A stretch of DNA of 64,000 bases. It comes from Collimonas sp. OK242 (GTDB lineage Bacteria; Pseudomonadota; Gammaproteobacteria; Burkholderiales; Burkholderiaceae_D). Below the pieces are notes generated by a model that saw only the letters and a list, made by a program, of their open reading frames with translations, was not told where the DNA came from and did not search any database. This document shows, one piece after another, positions 44,695 to 53,017 of this stretch. The DNA is taken from positions 62,001 through 126,000 of the forward strand of contig NZ_FNOR01000006.1 of NCBI RefSeq assembly GCF_900107095.1, read 5' to 3'. Position numbers and translations under genes: made by a program. Each line of letters starts with the position of its first letter. Position 1 is the stretch's first letter.

Positions 44695-45180
44695 ATGATT
44701 TCAATGCAGCTGGATACTATCGATTTAAACATTTTGACGCTATTGCAGCAGAATGGCCGGATCAGCAATCAGGATTTGGCGGAGCAGGTGTTTCTGTCGC
44801 CTTCTTCGTGTTTGCGCCGTGTGCGGATTCTGGAGGAAGAGGGCATTATCAGCCGCTACAGCGCTTTGCTGAATCCGGAAAAACTGGGGCTGGAGCTGGA
44901 TGTGTTCGTACAGGTGACCATGCGGCGCGATGTTGAGAGTTGGCATGAGAATTTCATGCAGGCGTTGCAGAATTATCCGGAGGTGGTTGGTTCTTACATC
45001 ATCACGGGCGATGCCAACTATCTGTTGCGGGTGAAGGCGCGCAACCTGAAGCACTATTCTGCTTTTGTGCTGGAAAAGTTATATAAAATACCGGGCGTGC
45101 AAGATATCCGCTCGAATATCGTGCTGCAGGCGATCAAGGAAACCTACGAGCTGCCGCGCGAATTGCTGCGCGATGCCTGA
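44695..45180 (+). CDS. Lrp/AsnC-family regulator, KynR-like
   Basis: A 161-residue regulator: HTH about 4-60 (LDTIDLNILTLLQQNGRISN, then LAEQVFLSPSSCLRR) and a RAM ligand-binding domain (VVGSYIITGDANYLLRVKAR). It is divergent from kynB, the arrangement seen for KynR, which activates kynurenine-pathway genes in response to kynurenine. ATG at 44704 is an alternative start. Confidence 0.88.
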   Translation: MISMQLDTIDLNILTLLQQNGRISNQDLAEQVFLSPSSCLRRVRILEEEGIISRYSALLNPEKLGLELDVFVQVTMRRDVESWHENFMQALQNYPEVVGSYIITGDANYLLRVKARNLKHYSAFVLEKLYKIPGVQDIRSNIVLQAIKETYELPRELLRDA

Positions 45181-45228
45181 TCGCTTCATCGCGGATAGCG
45201 CACAATTTTCTTATATCAGATTGAAACC

Positions 45229-45456
45229 ATGGCAAAAACGATTGAAGAAGTTTTGGCAAGACAAAAAGAAGGCGCGCAATTTGTGCTGTCTGCGCCTTTG
45301 CTTGGGCTGGAGCTGGAGGATTTCGATACGGTTGCCAAAATTTGGGCGGCGGAAGGCGGCCCTGGATTCAAGGTTGCCGGCGTGCCTCACAGGAAGTGTG
45401 TCGACGGTGATTTCTTCATCGACCGCGTGACAGTCGTCAAATTGCCAGCGCTGTAG
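45229..45456 (+). CDS. hypothetical small protein
   Basis: A 75-residue soluble protein, AKTIEEVLARQKEGAQFVLS at the N-terminus and ending RVTVVKLPAL. It lies 48 bases after the Lrp gene. No ribosome site of note and no family recognised; codon use looks native. Confidence 0.55.
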   Translation: MAKTIEEVLARQKEGAQFVLSAPLLGLELEDFDTVAKIWAAEGGPGFKVAGVPHRKCVDGDFFIDRVTVVKLPAL

Positions 45457-45520
45457 TTAAATAGGGTCAGAGTCGACTTTCGCAGGCTTTATCGCGAAAC
45501 TTGACTCTGACCCTATTTAA
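45457..45520. repeat. REP-like nested hairpin
   Basis: TTAAATAGGGTCAGAGTC (45457-45474) is the perfect reverse complement of 45503-45520, and TTTCGC/GCGAAA (45478-45499) pairs inside. The first bases touch the stop of the preceding gene. The GGGTCAGAGTC arm resembles palindromes I associate with Y1/REP transposase (RAYT) elements in Proteobacteria; that link is from memory. Confidence 0.75.
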
Positions 45521-45624
45521 CGAGCCACGGAGCGCGGCTCCTGCCAAAGCCGTCACCTCCGCAGGAGGTCCCCAAATGCGGAATTCAGGTCAAGAACAAC
45601 CGCAACGTCCCGTTTCAGCGTTGG

Positions 45625-46035
45625 TCAGCTATCCTTTTCGCAGTTAACCATCCACGGCGTCCCGAACTGATCTTCCAGCATGCCGAAACTGGCGGCCCAG
45701 AAGGTTTTCTCGTACGGCATCTTGACCTTGCCGTTCTGTGCCAGCGCGTCAAAGATGCGTTTGCCGTCCGCTATCTTGTCGACATTAATCGACAGGACCA
45801 TGCCTTGCATTTTTTCAAAATACTCTGGCGGGCAGTCCGATCCCATCAAGACTCCGCCGTCCATTTCCAGTCGCATGTGCGCGATCTTGTCTTGCCGGTC
45901 CGGTGGCGTTTGTTCTGCCATCGGCGTTTCAGCGTTGGTTAATCTAAATGCGATTTTTCCACCCAGGACTTGCTGGTAGAACTTGAACGCGGCGTCGCAC
46001 CGGCCGTCGAAATTGAGATAGGCATTCAATAGCAT
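45625..46035 (-). CDS. VOC family protein (PhnB-like)
   Basis: A 136-residue glyoxalase/bleomycin-resistance-fold protein: LNAYLNFDGRCDAAFKFYQQ, KIAHMRLEMDGGVLMGSDCP and the C-terminal FWAASFGMLEDQFGTPW are typical of the PhnB group. Function unknown. It is the last of three same-strand genes (YciI-like, SRPBCC, VOC) of the kind often found together near ECF sigma factors, though none is adjacent here. Confidence 0.88.
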   Translation of the reverse strand: MLLNAYLNFDGRCDAAFKFYQQVLGGKIAFRLTNAETPMAEQTPPDRQDKIAHMRLEMDGGVLMGSDCPPEYFEKMQGMVLSINVDKIADGKRIFDALAQNGKVKMPYEKTFWAASFGMLEDQFGTPWMVNCEKDS

Positions 46036-46102
46036 AATGTTCTCCTTGGTTGTTGCGATTAGCGATGAAACTGCGCCAGGCCTGGCGCCACGGTGTCCGT
46101 CT

Positions 46103-46627
46103 TTATTTTTCGGTGACGGTTTTCAGGTTGGCAAGGCCGGTTTCAAAATCCTTGCCGATCATGCTGTCCATATTGAAAAACAATCCCATCACCTTGCTCA
46201 CATAGGGCGTGGGGCCGTACATGGCCCAGGTGACGTTGCTGTTGTCGTCCTGGGCGTCGACGCTGAATTCGGCGACGTTGCTGCTTTCAAGCGGTTTGAT
46301 GAAGTCGAGCTTGATGAGGGTTTTCGATGGCGAAGTAACGCTGATCTCCATGCGTCCGGCGCCGACTTTGCCCGAGCCTTCCCATGCATACGCCGCACCC
46401 TTGCCGCTGGCGGCGCCGCTGAAGGTTCTTTTCATCGCCGGATCCAGTTTTTCGTAAGGAGACCAGCTACCCCACTCATGGAAATCGTTGATGCGGGCGA
46501 AAATCTTTTCCGGCGGCGCCTTGATCGAGATCGTGCGCTGTACGCGGAAAGTGTCGGGCCGGGTGGCGGCATAGCCGAGGATGCCGGCCAGGACAACGGC
46601 GACGATGATGACGATGGTCTTGATCAT
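46103..46627 (-). CDS. SRPBCC family protein with N-terminal membrane anchor
   Basis: A 174-residue START-like ligand-binding fold. Residues 1-22 form a hydrophobic anchor (KTIVIIVAVVLAGILGYAAT), then VQRTISIKAPPEKIFARIND and WGSWSPYEKLDPAMKRTF, typical of polyketide-cyclase-like SRPBCC proteins. Thirty-four bases after the YciI-like gene. Confidence 0.88.
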   Translation of the reverse strand: MIKTIVIIVAVVLAGILGYAATRPDTFRVQRTISIKAPPEKIFARINDFHEWGSWSPYEKLDPAMKRTFSGAASGKGAAYAWEGSGKVGAGRMEISVTSPSKTLIKLDFIKPLESSNVAEFSVDAQDDNSNVTWAMYGPTPYVSKVMGLFFNMDSMIGKDFETGLANLKTVTEK

Positions 46628-46661
46628 GGTTTCCTTTATGTTGCCAGCGATGCGGCGTGGG

Positions 46662-47105
46662 TCAGGAGTTGGCGTCGGTGTGCTGGGCGGCGCTTTGCCG
46701 GCGCAGGCGTTCTTCGGCCGCCCTCAGCTCGGGTGTGAATTCGGCGCCGAAATCTTCCGCCTCGAATACCTGGCGCAGCTCGAGTTCGACCGCGCCGCCG
46801 CCGTCCAGCGCCGGCCAGCGCTTGACCCATTCAATCGCTTCCTGCCGCGATTGCACCTGGATCATGGTAAATCCTGCTATCAACTCCTTGGTTTCGGCGA
46901 AGGGACCGTCTAGCACGGTCGGTTTGCCGGCCGAGAATTTGATGCGTGCGCCTTTGGCGCTAGGTTGCAAGCCTTCGCCGGCCAGCATGACGCCGGCTTG
47001 TATCATTTCTTCGTTGTATTTCATCATGGCGGCGATCAGCTCCGTGCTGGGCAGCGTACCCGCCTCGGTGTCCTTGTCTGCCTTGCGTATGATCATGAAT
47101 CGCAT
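46662..47105 (-). CDS. YciI-related (YCII) protein
   Basis: A 147-residue ferredoxin-like-fold protein, MRFMIIRKADKDTEAGTLP, then GVMLAGEGLQPSAKGARI and DGPFAETKELIAGFTMIQVQ, the DGPF-containing YCII signature found in proteins encoded near ECF sigma factors. GGAG eight bases upstream favours the ATG at 47105. First gene of the three-gene set. Confidence 0.88.
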   Translation of the reverse strand: MRFMIIRKADKDTEAGTLPSTELIAAMMKYNEEMIQAGVMLAGEGLQPSAKGARIKFSAGKPTVLDGPFAETKELIAGFTMIQVQSRQEAIEWVKRWPALDGGGAVELELRQVFEAEDFGAEFTPELRAAEERLRRQSAAQHTDANS

Positions 47106-47484
47106 CGTCATATCTCCGTGTGGTTTCAATGGTTTGCTCAGGATGCCGGCTGCAGTCTGCTTAAATCCGGGATCTGCTAATTAGTCGAACGGGAAACCGC
47201 GAGATCGACAAGCTGCAGAGTTTTTTTGAAATTATATTTGATGGGCAGATTTTGCTTGTTGAAATCGCAATTCCGTCTTGCCTCATCTGCCGGTCGAGCT
47301 GACAGCAGATCCTGAATCTGCCGCGCCAGGCAGTGGAACTTAATTAGCTTAGGCAAGCCCGGTGCAAAACACAAACTGAGCACTCGCTCAAACATCGTAT
47401 TTTTGTGCTGCGCTTATGCGCCGTGGACAGACGTATCCGATGTTATTTGAGCGCCGTTGCTCGCACAACATTAAGCAGATATAG

Positions 47485-47562
47485 AAAATCCATATATATC
47501 AACCACATAGCCAAAGCACATTGGAGTTATCAACAGGACTATCCACAGTTTCTGTGGGTAAC
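47485..47562 (+). repeat. 78-bp dispersed intergenic element, copy 1
   Basis: Runs from AAAATCCATATATATCAA to TTCTGTGGGTAAC. The 37-bp core at 47526-47562 has GTTATCAACAGG and ATCCACAG/CTGTGGGT, resembling DnaA boxes (TTATCCACA) in opposite orientation. Sits in a 490-base gap between the YciI-like and DUF-like membrane genes; the rest of the gap shows nothing I can support. Confidence 0.8.
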
Positions 47563-47595
47563 TTTGATCGGAATGAAAATTCAATCAGGGAAGGT

Positions 47596-47919
47596 TTAGT
47601 CAATCACCACCGCCATGAAGACGGTGGACAGGCTCAACAGGATCAAGCCGAAGATGAAGGCGATGTCGGCGTATTGTTCCAGCCTTGCGCTGCGGCTTGA
47701 ACGCATGGCGGCGTACGAGAGCACGCCGCTGGTCAGGAATACCAGGCTGTTCAGCGCCAGCAGATGGCTTAGCCATACCGCCAGCCCGCTGAATCTGGCG
47801 AGCTTGATGATCGACAGGGCGGTAATGCAGACCCCGATCATCGTGGCGGAAGAGGGCAGGATGTGTTGCGACAAGTTATTGTTACTGAGCAGCTTATTTA
47901 CCAGTTTCGTCATCGTCAT
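47596..47919 (-). CDS. hypothetical membrane protein
   Basis: A 107-residue protein with three predicted helices (about 25-45, 48-70 and 85-105): TMIGVCITALSIIKLA, LALNSLVFLTSGVLSYAAM and IAFIFGLILLSLSTVFMAVV. No family recognised. It is 22 bases after the DegQ-type protease gene on the same strand. Confidence 0.68.
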   Translation of the reverse strand: MTMTKLVNKLLSNNNLSQHILPSSATMIGVCITALSIIKLARFSGLAVWLSHLLALNSLVFLTSGVLSYAAMRSSRSARLEQYADIAFIFGLILLSLSTVFMAVVID

Positions 47920-47941
47920 CCCATCCTGCGCTGTCGGCGCC

Positions 47942-49429
47942 TCAGCCCAGATTCAGAGGCACAAAGATTTTATCCTTGTCGCGTTGCACCAGCAGCGCCA
48001 CATTCTTGCCGGCCTTGCTCACCAGCTGGCGCAACTGCTCGACGCTGTTGACCGGCTTGCCGTTGAGCGACAGGATCACGTCGCCACGCTGGATGCCGGC
48101 CAGCGCCGACGGTCCGATTGCATCTTCCACCACCAGCCCGCCGCGCGTACCGGCCTGTTGCTGTTCGTCCGGAGTGAGCTGGCGCAGCGCCAGCCCGAGC
48201 CGTGCTTGCGAACCGGCGCTACTGTCGTTGCTGGCAGTCTTGAGCGCTTCCGCTTCCGTCGGCTTGACGGTCAGGGTCTTGGCCTGGCCGTTGCGCATCA
48301 CCTCAATCGTGCTGCTGGTGCCGGGCGCGGTGTCGGCCACCAGGTTCGGCAAATCAGACGAATGATTGATCGGCTGACCATTGAAGCGCAGGATCACATC
48401 GCCGGTTTCCAGGCCGCCCTTGTCGGCCGGACTGCCTTTGTCGACTGAGCTGACCAGCGCGCCGGCCGCACTCTTCAAGCCGAACGATTCCGCCAATGCC
48501 TGGTTGACCTCTTGCACGCTGACGCCCAGATGGCTGCGGGTGACCTTGCCATGCTTGACCAGCTGCTGCTCAACCTTGGTGGCGACATCGATAGGAATCG
48601 CAAAAGACAGGCCCTGGTAGCCGCCGGTCTGGCTGTAGATCTGCGAATTGATGCCGATCACTTCGCCCTTGATATTGAACAGCGGCCCGCCCGAGTTGCC
48701 GGGATTGACGGCGACATCGGTCTGGATGAATGGCACATAATTATCGTCCGGCAGGGAGCGCGACTTGGCGCTGACGATGCCGGCGGTAGCGGTATTTTCA
48801 AAACCGTAAGGCGAGCCTATCGCCAGCACCGGTTCGCCGACCCTGGTCAGGGCCGGATTACCGATTTGCACCGTCGGCAGGTTCTTGGCGGCTATCCGTA
48901 TCACCGCGATATCGCTCTGTTTGTCGGAACCTAGCACCTTGGCCTTGAATTCACGGCGGTCGGTCAGCTTGACTGTCACTTCCTGGGCGCCGTCGACCAC
49001 GTGGGCATTGGTCAGTATCAGGCCATCGGTGCTGATGATGAAACCGGAGCCTTCACCGCGCATGATCTGCGGATGGCTAGGGATTTGCAATTGCGGGCCG
49101 AAACGCTTGAAGAACTGCGAAAACGGATCGTTGGGATCGAGCTCGCCGGAGTCGTCCTGCTCAGATACGGCGCTCTGTTTCGCTTTGCCGGTGACGCTGA
49201 TGTTCACCACGGCCGGTCCGGAACGTTCGACTATGCCGGAAAAATCGGTGGCCACCGCCACGGCCGGCGCCGCATTGCTCACCGGCGCCGCTGCCGGAGC
49301 TGGCGCCACGATCGCCGCACTGGCGTTATCGATGCCGATATCGCCGTTCTTCGAATGCAGGTAGGCGCCGCCGGCTACCGCGAGAACGGCGGCGGCAACG
49401 ATGCTGCGGGTAAAGGTCTGACGATTCAT
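47942..49429 (-). CDS. Do/DegQ-type periplasmic serine protease
   Basis: A 495-residue HtrA-family protease/chaperone. Signal sequence about 1-28, trypsin domain with LTNAHVVDGAQEV (His), SDKQSDIAVIRI (Asp) and VNPGNSGGPLF (Ser), then two PDZ domains (about 285-375 and 395-490). AAGGAG precedes the ATG at 49429. The gene follows a response regulator/sensor kinase pair on the same strand; this trio is a common envelope-stress arrangement in betaproteobacteria. Confidence 0.95.
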   Translation of the reverse strand: MNRQTFTRSIVAAAVLAVAGGAYLHSKNGDIGIDNASAAIVAPAPAAAPVSNAAPAVAVATDFSGIVERSGPAVVNISVTGKAKQSAVSEQDDSGELDPNDPFSQFFKRFGPQLQIPSHPQIMRGEGSGFIISTDGLILTNAHVVDGAQEVTVKLTDRREFKAKVLGSDKQSDIAVIRIAAKNLPTVQIGNPALTRVGEPVLAIGSPYGFENTATAGIVSAKSRSLPDDNYVPFIQTDVAVNPGNSGGPLFNIKGEVIGINSQIYSQTGGYQGLSFAIPIDVATKVEQQLVKHGKVTRSHLGVSVQEVNQALAESFGLKSAAGALVSSVDKGSPADKGGLETGDVILRFNGQPINHSSDLPNLVADTAPGTSSTIEVMRNGQAKTLTVKPTEAEALKTASNDSSAGSQARLGLALRQLTPDEQQQAGTRGGLVVEDAIGPSALAGIQRGDVILSLNGKPVNSVEQLRQLVSKAGKNVALLVQRDKDKIFVPLNLG

Positions 49430-49503
49430 GCTGTGCTCCTTTTGCAGATGGAATAGCACACAGCATAAATACGAAAAATTAAAGCAGACTTAAAAAATAG
49501 TGG

Positions 49504-50838
49504 TCAGGCAGCAAAGTGCACAGTGACGCGTAGCCCGTGTCCGGTATTTTGCAAATTGATGCTGGCGCGGTGGGCATCGGCGATCTGCTTGACGATCGCC
49601 AACCCCAGGCCGCTGCCGTGCGACTGCGTCTGGCTGTCGGCAGCGCGGTAGAAGCGATCGAACACACGCTGCAAATCGGCCTCCGGGATACCGGGGCCGC
49701 CATCTTCCACCGCCACCGTAACGCCGGCGGCATCGGCGGCCAGCGAGACATCGATGCTGCTACCCGGCGGGCTGTGCCGCAGTGCGTTATCGATCAGATT
49801 ATTGAACAGGATGCGCAAGGCATCGGCGTTGCCGGTCACGCTGGCCGGCGTCTCGGTGCCGATGCCCAGATCGATCTGGCGCTCATGGGCGCTCAGGGCA
49901 AAGTCGCCGATTACGCTATGCAGCAGCGCGCGCAAATCGAGTTCGACGTGGGCTTGCTCAAAGGCGCCGGGTTCCTGGCGCGCCAGTGTCAGCAGCTGTT
50001 GCAGCAAATGGGTGGCGCGTTCCAGTCCTTGTTTCAGATCGCCGAACGCTGCTTGCCGTTCGCCGTCGTCGGCGGCACGTTCAGCCAGCTGGACTTGCAG
50101 GCGCAGGGCGGTCAGCGGTGTGCGCAGTTCGTGCGCGGCGTCGGCGACGAAGGCGCGTTGCGCATTGATGGATTGGCCGAGGCGCGCCAGCAAATCGTTG
50201 AGCGCCTGGGTGAGCGGCCGGATTTCACGCGGCAGCGTGGCGTCCGGGATCGGCGACAAGGCGTGCATATCGCGTGCCTGGACTTCTGCCGCAGCGCGTT
50301 TGATCGGCGCCAGCCCGCGGCCGACGGCAACCCAGATCAATATGCCCAGCAAGGGAAACAGCAGCAGCAGGGGAGTGACGGTCTTGACCGCCATCTGTGC
50401 CGCAATCTGATTGCGTGCGCTTTGCGGCTGCGCGATCTGCACCACGGTATTGCCGATTTGCGCGCTGTACACGCGCCACAGGCCATTGCTTTGGCGGACG
50501 TTGGTAAAGCCCAGTTCGGCTTGCAGCGGCAAGTTGGCCTGCCCATGCGAGTGATAGATGACGACGCCGGTGTTGTCCCAGATCTGGATCATGATCTGGT
50601 CATCCAGTTCCGGCCCGCTATCGCCATTCTCAATCATCGGCGAAAACGCCTGGCGCGGCAGGGAGGCGACGATCTGCCGCATTTGATAGTCGAACAATTC
50701 GTTGGCTTCGCCGCGCGCCTGGAAATACAGGGCGCCGCCGGCCACCAGGATGGCGCCGCTCAAACCGACTGCCAGCCATAGCAGTAAACTTTTACGTATG
50801 GATGGGATTGACAGTCTTGACGATGATGTCGGCGTCAT
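49504..50838 (-). CDS. sensor histidine kinase (QseC/TctE type)
   Basis: A 444-residue inner-membrane kinase: helix 1 at about 15-38, a periplasmic sensor region to about 165, helix 2 (LLLLFPLLGILIWVAVGRG), HAMP, dimerisation box ADAAHELRTPLTALRLQ, N box NLIDNALRHSPPG, G boxes VEDGGPGIPE and GSGLGLAIVK. Start overlaps the regulator stop (ATGA). Signal unknown. Confidence 0.93.
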   Translation of the reverse strand: MTPTSSSRLSIPSIRKSLLLWLAVGLSGAILVAGGALYFQARGEANELFDYQMRQIVASLPRQAFSPMIENGDSGPELDDQIMIQIWDNTGVVIYHSHGQANLPLQAELGFTNVRQSNGLWRVYSAQIGNTVVQIAQPQSARNQIAAQMAVKTVTPLLLLFPLLGILIWVAVGRGLAPIKRAAAEVQARDMHALSPIPDATLPREIRPLTQALNDLLARLGQSINAQRAFVADAAHELRTPLTALRLQVQLAERAADDGERQAAFGDLKQGLERATHLLQQLLTLARQEPGAFEQAHVELDLRALLHSVIGDFALSAHERQIDLGIGTETPASVTGNADALRILFNNLIDNALRHSPPGSSIDVSLAADAAGVTVAVEDGGPGIPEADLQRVFDRFYRAADSQTQSHGSGLGLAIVKQIADAHRASINLQNTGHGLRVTVHFAA

Positions 50839-51491
50839 TTGGCCACCATATAACCGATGCCGCGCACATTCTTGATGAAATTGCTGCCGAGTTTTTTACG
50901 CAAGGCGTGGATGTATACCTCCACCGCATTGCTTTCAATACTGTCATCCCAGCCGTACATTTTTTCTTCCAGTTGTGCGCGCGACAGCACTACGCCAGGG
51001 CGATCCAGGAAGGCTCGCAGCAGAGCAAATTCGCGCGCCGACAAATTGACTTGGCGGCCTTCCATCAACACTTCATGGGTGGCCGGATTGAGCGTCAGCT
51101 GGCCCAGTTCGATCAGCGGTTCGGCGCGTCCGGATTGGCGCCGCAGCAGGGCGCGAATCCGCGCTGCCAGTTCTTCCAGGTCAAACGGCTTGACCAGGTA
51201 GTCGTCGGCGCCGCCATCCAGGCCCGCCACCCGGTCCGACACCGCATCGCGCGCAGTGAGGATCAGCACCGGAATCCGGTTGCCGCCGGCGCGCAGCGAC
51301 TTCAGCACTTCCAGGCCGTTCTTTTTCGGTAAGCCGAGATCGAGCAGCAGCAACTGGTAATCCTCTTGCGCCAGCGCGCTCAGCGCCGCAGCGCCGTCCT
51401 GCACCCAGTCGACGGCGAAACCGTCCTGGCGCAATCCCTTGCGCACGGCTTCGCCCACCATCAGATCGTCTTCCACCAACAGCAAACGCAT
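50835..51491 (-). CDS. OmpR-family response regulator (QseB/TctD type)
   Basis: A 218-residue regulator. Receiver domain 1-115 with acidic pocket VEDD, phospho-acceptor Asp in LLLLDLGLPKKNG and Lys in YLVKPFDLEELAAR; winged-helix DNA-binding domain 125-218. First gene of the regulator/kinase/protease set; the 317-base region upstream contains its promoter and repeat copy 2. Confidence 0.94.
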   Translation of the reverse strand: MRLLLVEDDLMVGEAVRKGLRQDGFAVDWVQDGAAALSALAQEDYQLLLLDLGLPKKNGLEVLKSLRAGGNRIPVLILTARDAVSDRVAGLDGGADDYLVKPFDLEELAARIRALLRRQSGRAEPLIELGQLTLNPATHEVLMEGRQVNLSAREFALLRAFLDRPGVVLSRAQLEEKMYGWDDSIESNAVEVYIHALRKKLGSNFIKNVRGIGYMVAK

Positions 51492-51611
51492 GGCACCAGC
51501 TCCTTAGCAACACTTGGCAAACGCCGAAAGTCGTCACAGTTTAGCCGGATTGAATTAAACGATTCTTAAACAATCTCAGGCGGGCCGCGCGGTAACTCTG
51601 TGCAGCGATAA

Positions 51612-51689
51612 AAAATCTATATATATCAACGACATAACTAAAACGCCTAGTAGTTATCAACAGGACTGTCCACAATTTCTGTGGGTAAC
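51612..51689 (+). repeat. 78-bp dispersed intergenic element, copy 2
   Basis: Same length and spacing as copy 1: AAAATCTATATATATCAA at the left, core 51653-51689 with GTTATCAACAGG and TTCTGTGGGTAAC at the right. It lies between the divergent response regulator and VF530 genes. Confidence 0.82.
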
Positions 51690-51808
51690 CTGGATAGTTG
51701 TAATTTAGATAATGACAGATCCCCCAAAAACTTGAATACTGTGCCGTGCGCGCTGCTGCAGGCCCATGTGGCCGTAAAATGTCAGCCTGAACCTTGATCG
51801 AGAAACGC

Positions 51809-52033
51809 ATGACACAGAATACACATCATCATTTGCACGGCGTTACGCTGGAAGCGATGCTGACCGAGCTGATAGCCCATTACGGCTGGGACGGATTGGG
51901 ACAGCGGATCGACATCCGTTGTTTCAAGAGCGATCCCAGCATCAAGTCCAGCCTGACATTTTTGCGCAAGACAGAGTGGGCGCGTGAGAAGGTGGAAGCC
52001 TTGTATGTGGGCATGCGGCGCGCGATGAAATGA
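51809..52033 (+). CDS. VF530 family DNA-binding protein
   Basis: A 74-residue protein with [40 protein letters not shown] and [20 protein letters not shown], the VF530 (DUF2132) signature; the family is a small double-stranded DNA-binding helical protein of unknown role. The ATG at 51809 gives the usual length; an upstream frame adds five residues. Confidence 0.88.
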   Translation: MTQNTHHHLHGVTLEAMLTELIAHYGWDGLGQRIDIRCFKSDPSIKSSLTFLRKTEWAREKVEALYVGMRRAMK

Positions 52034-52189
52034 GTTTTTGAAAAATAAGGTAGAGTTTTGTGGCGGTGGCTGTACTTGCATCCGTACTCGTATTTGCCGC
52101 GGCCCGGAAAATTTCTCAGTGCGCCATTCCTAAGCAGAATCCTTGGCGCTTGCAGACCTGATGCTTTGCTAACAGCAGGAAGAACCAGC

Positions 52190-52582
52190 ATGCGCAATGT
52201 GATTTATAAAACGGTGGTCTTGAAGGCGCCTCCCGAGGCGCTGTTCGATATGTATGTGGATCCGGTGCTGCATCAGGCAATCACCGGTTTGCCGGCCACC
52301 ATTGGCGGCGGCGCCGGCGCCGAGTTCTCGGCGTTCGACGGCGCCCTGACCGGCATCATGCTGCAGGTGGTCAAGCCCAGGCTGATCGTGCAGACCTGGC
52401 GTTCGGCGGCGTTTACTGCAGACGATCCGGATTCGATCCTGATCCTGTCATTTCATCCCCAGGGCGAGCATGGGCGTATAGAGCTTGTGCATCTGGACGT
52501 GCCAGACCAGGATTACGAGCAGGTCAAGATTGGCTGGCGCGAAAAATATTTTGAACCGTGGCGCGAGTTTCTGGCGAATTGA
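52190..52582 (+). CDS. SRPBCC/AHSA1 domain protein
   Basis: A 130-residue START-like protein, MRNVIYKTVVLKAPPEALFD at the N-terminus, LTGIMLQVVKPRLIVQTWRS in the middle and WREKYFEPWREFL at the end, as in activator-of-Hsp90-ATPase-like proteins. AGGAAG 12 bases upstream. Function unknown. Confidence 0.85.
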   Translation: MRNVIYKTVVLKAPPEALFDMYVDPVLHQAITGLPATIGGGAGAEFSAFDGALTGIMLQVVKPRLIVQTWRSAAFTADDPDSILILSFHPQGEHGRIELVHLDVPDQDYEQVKIGWREKYFEPWREFLAN

Positions 52583-52591
52583 GCGGTCGGC

Positions 52592-52614
52592 CGGCGGCAT
52601 TTCAGTTGCCGCCG
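52592..52614. repeat. 8-bp stem hairpin after the AHSA1-like gene
   Basis: CGGCGGCA and TGCCGCCG flank a 7-base loop, ten bases after the stop. An A run, not a T run, follows on the plus strand, so it is not a classical terminator in either direction. Confidence 0.5.
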
Positions 52615-52639
52615 AAAAAAAAATAAATAAAATAGCACT

Positions 52640-52811
52640 AATTGAAATGTTGTCATAAATAATATGATGGCGAAAGATCCGATTTGTAAACCTGTTAAAT
52701 CTGACAGGTGTGCCGGCTTACGTTTGTCACTAAAATAAAGCTGTCTATCGGAGCCTATCCTCTCCTATGTTGATATTTAGCCCGCTGCCGTATGGCGGCG
52801 GGCTTTTTTTT
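52640..52811 (+). ncRNA. possible sRNA gene ending in a strong terminator
   Basis: No protein-coding frame fits this part of a 435-base gap, yet a strong terminator closes it at 52779-52811. TTGAAA and TATGAT near 52644-52670 are a weak promoter. A CCTGT/ACAGG stem (52691-52708) and the pyrimidine-rich CCTATCCTCTCCTATG just before the terminator would suit an Hfq-type sRNA that pairs with ribosome sites. Confidence 0.3.
52779..52811 (+). terminator. rho-independent terminator
   Basis: AGCCCGCTGCC, loop GTAT, GGCGGCGGGCT, then eight T. One T-G wobble in an 11-bp stem. No gene ends within 190 bases upstream on this strand. Confidence 0.85.
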
Positions 52812-53017
52812 CGCCCGGTCTCCCTCCAGTGCCCCTCTGCACCGGTTAACCGCGATCTCGTCGCGAGAGCGTGGTTTTTTATTTCATGCTGACTCTAGAC
52901 TCAATTGTCCAGAGACAATCGCGGCAGAAAAATTCTCAAGCCATCCTGCTAAACTAACGGATTACCGTCGGTAAAATCCGCTTTCATTCCGATTCTTTAT
53001 CTCAGATTTATTCACCT

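Noticed and set aside
47177-47395. 72-codon minus-strand frame in the gap after the YciI-like gene
   Set aside because: No ribosome site, no recognisable pattern and unconvincing composition.
52592-52614. Hairpin as terminator of the AHSA1-like gene
   Set aside because: It is followed by an A run, and on the minus strand the T run would come before the stem, so it is kept only as an inverted repeat.
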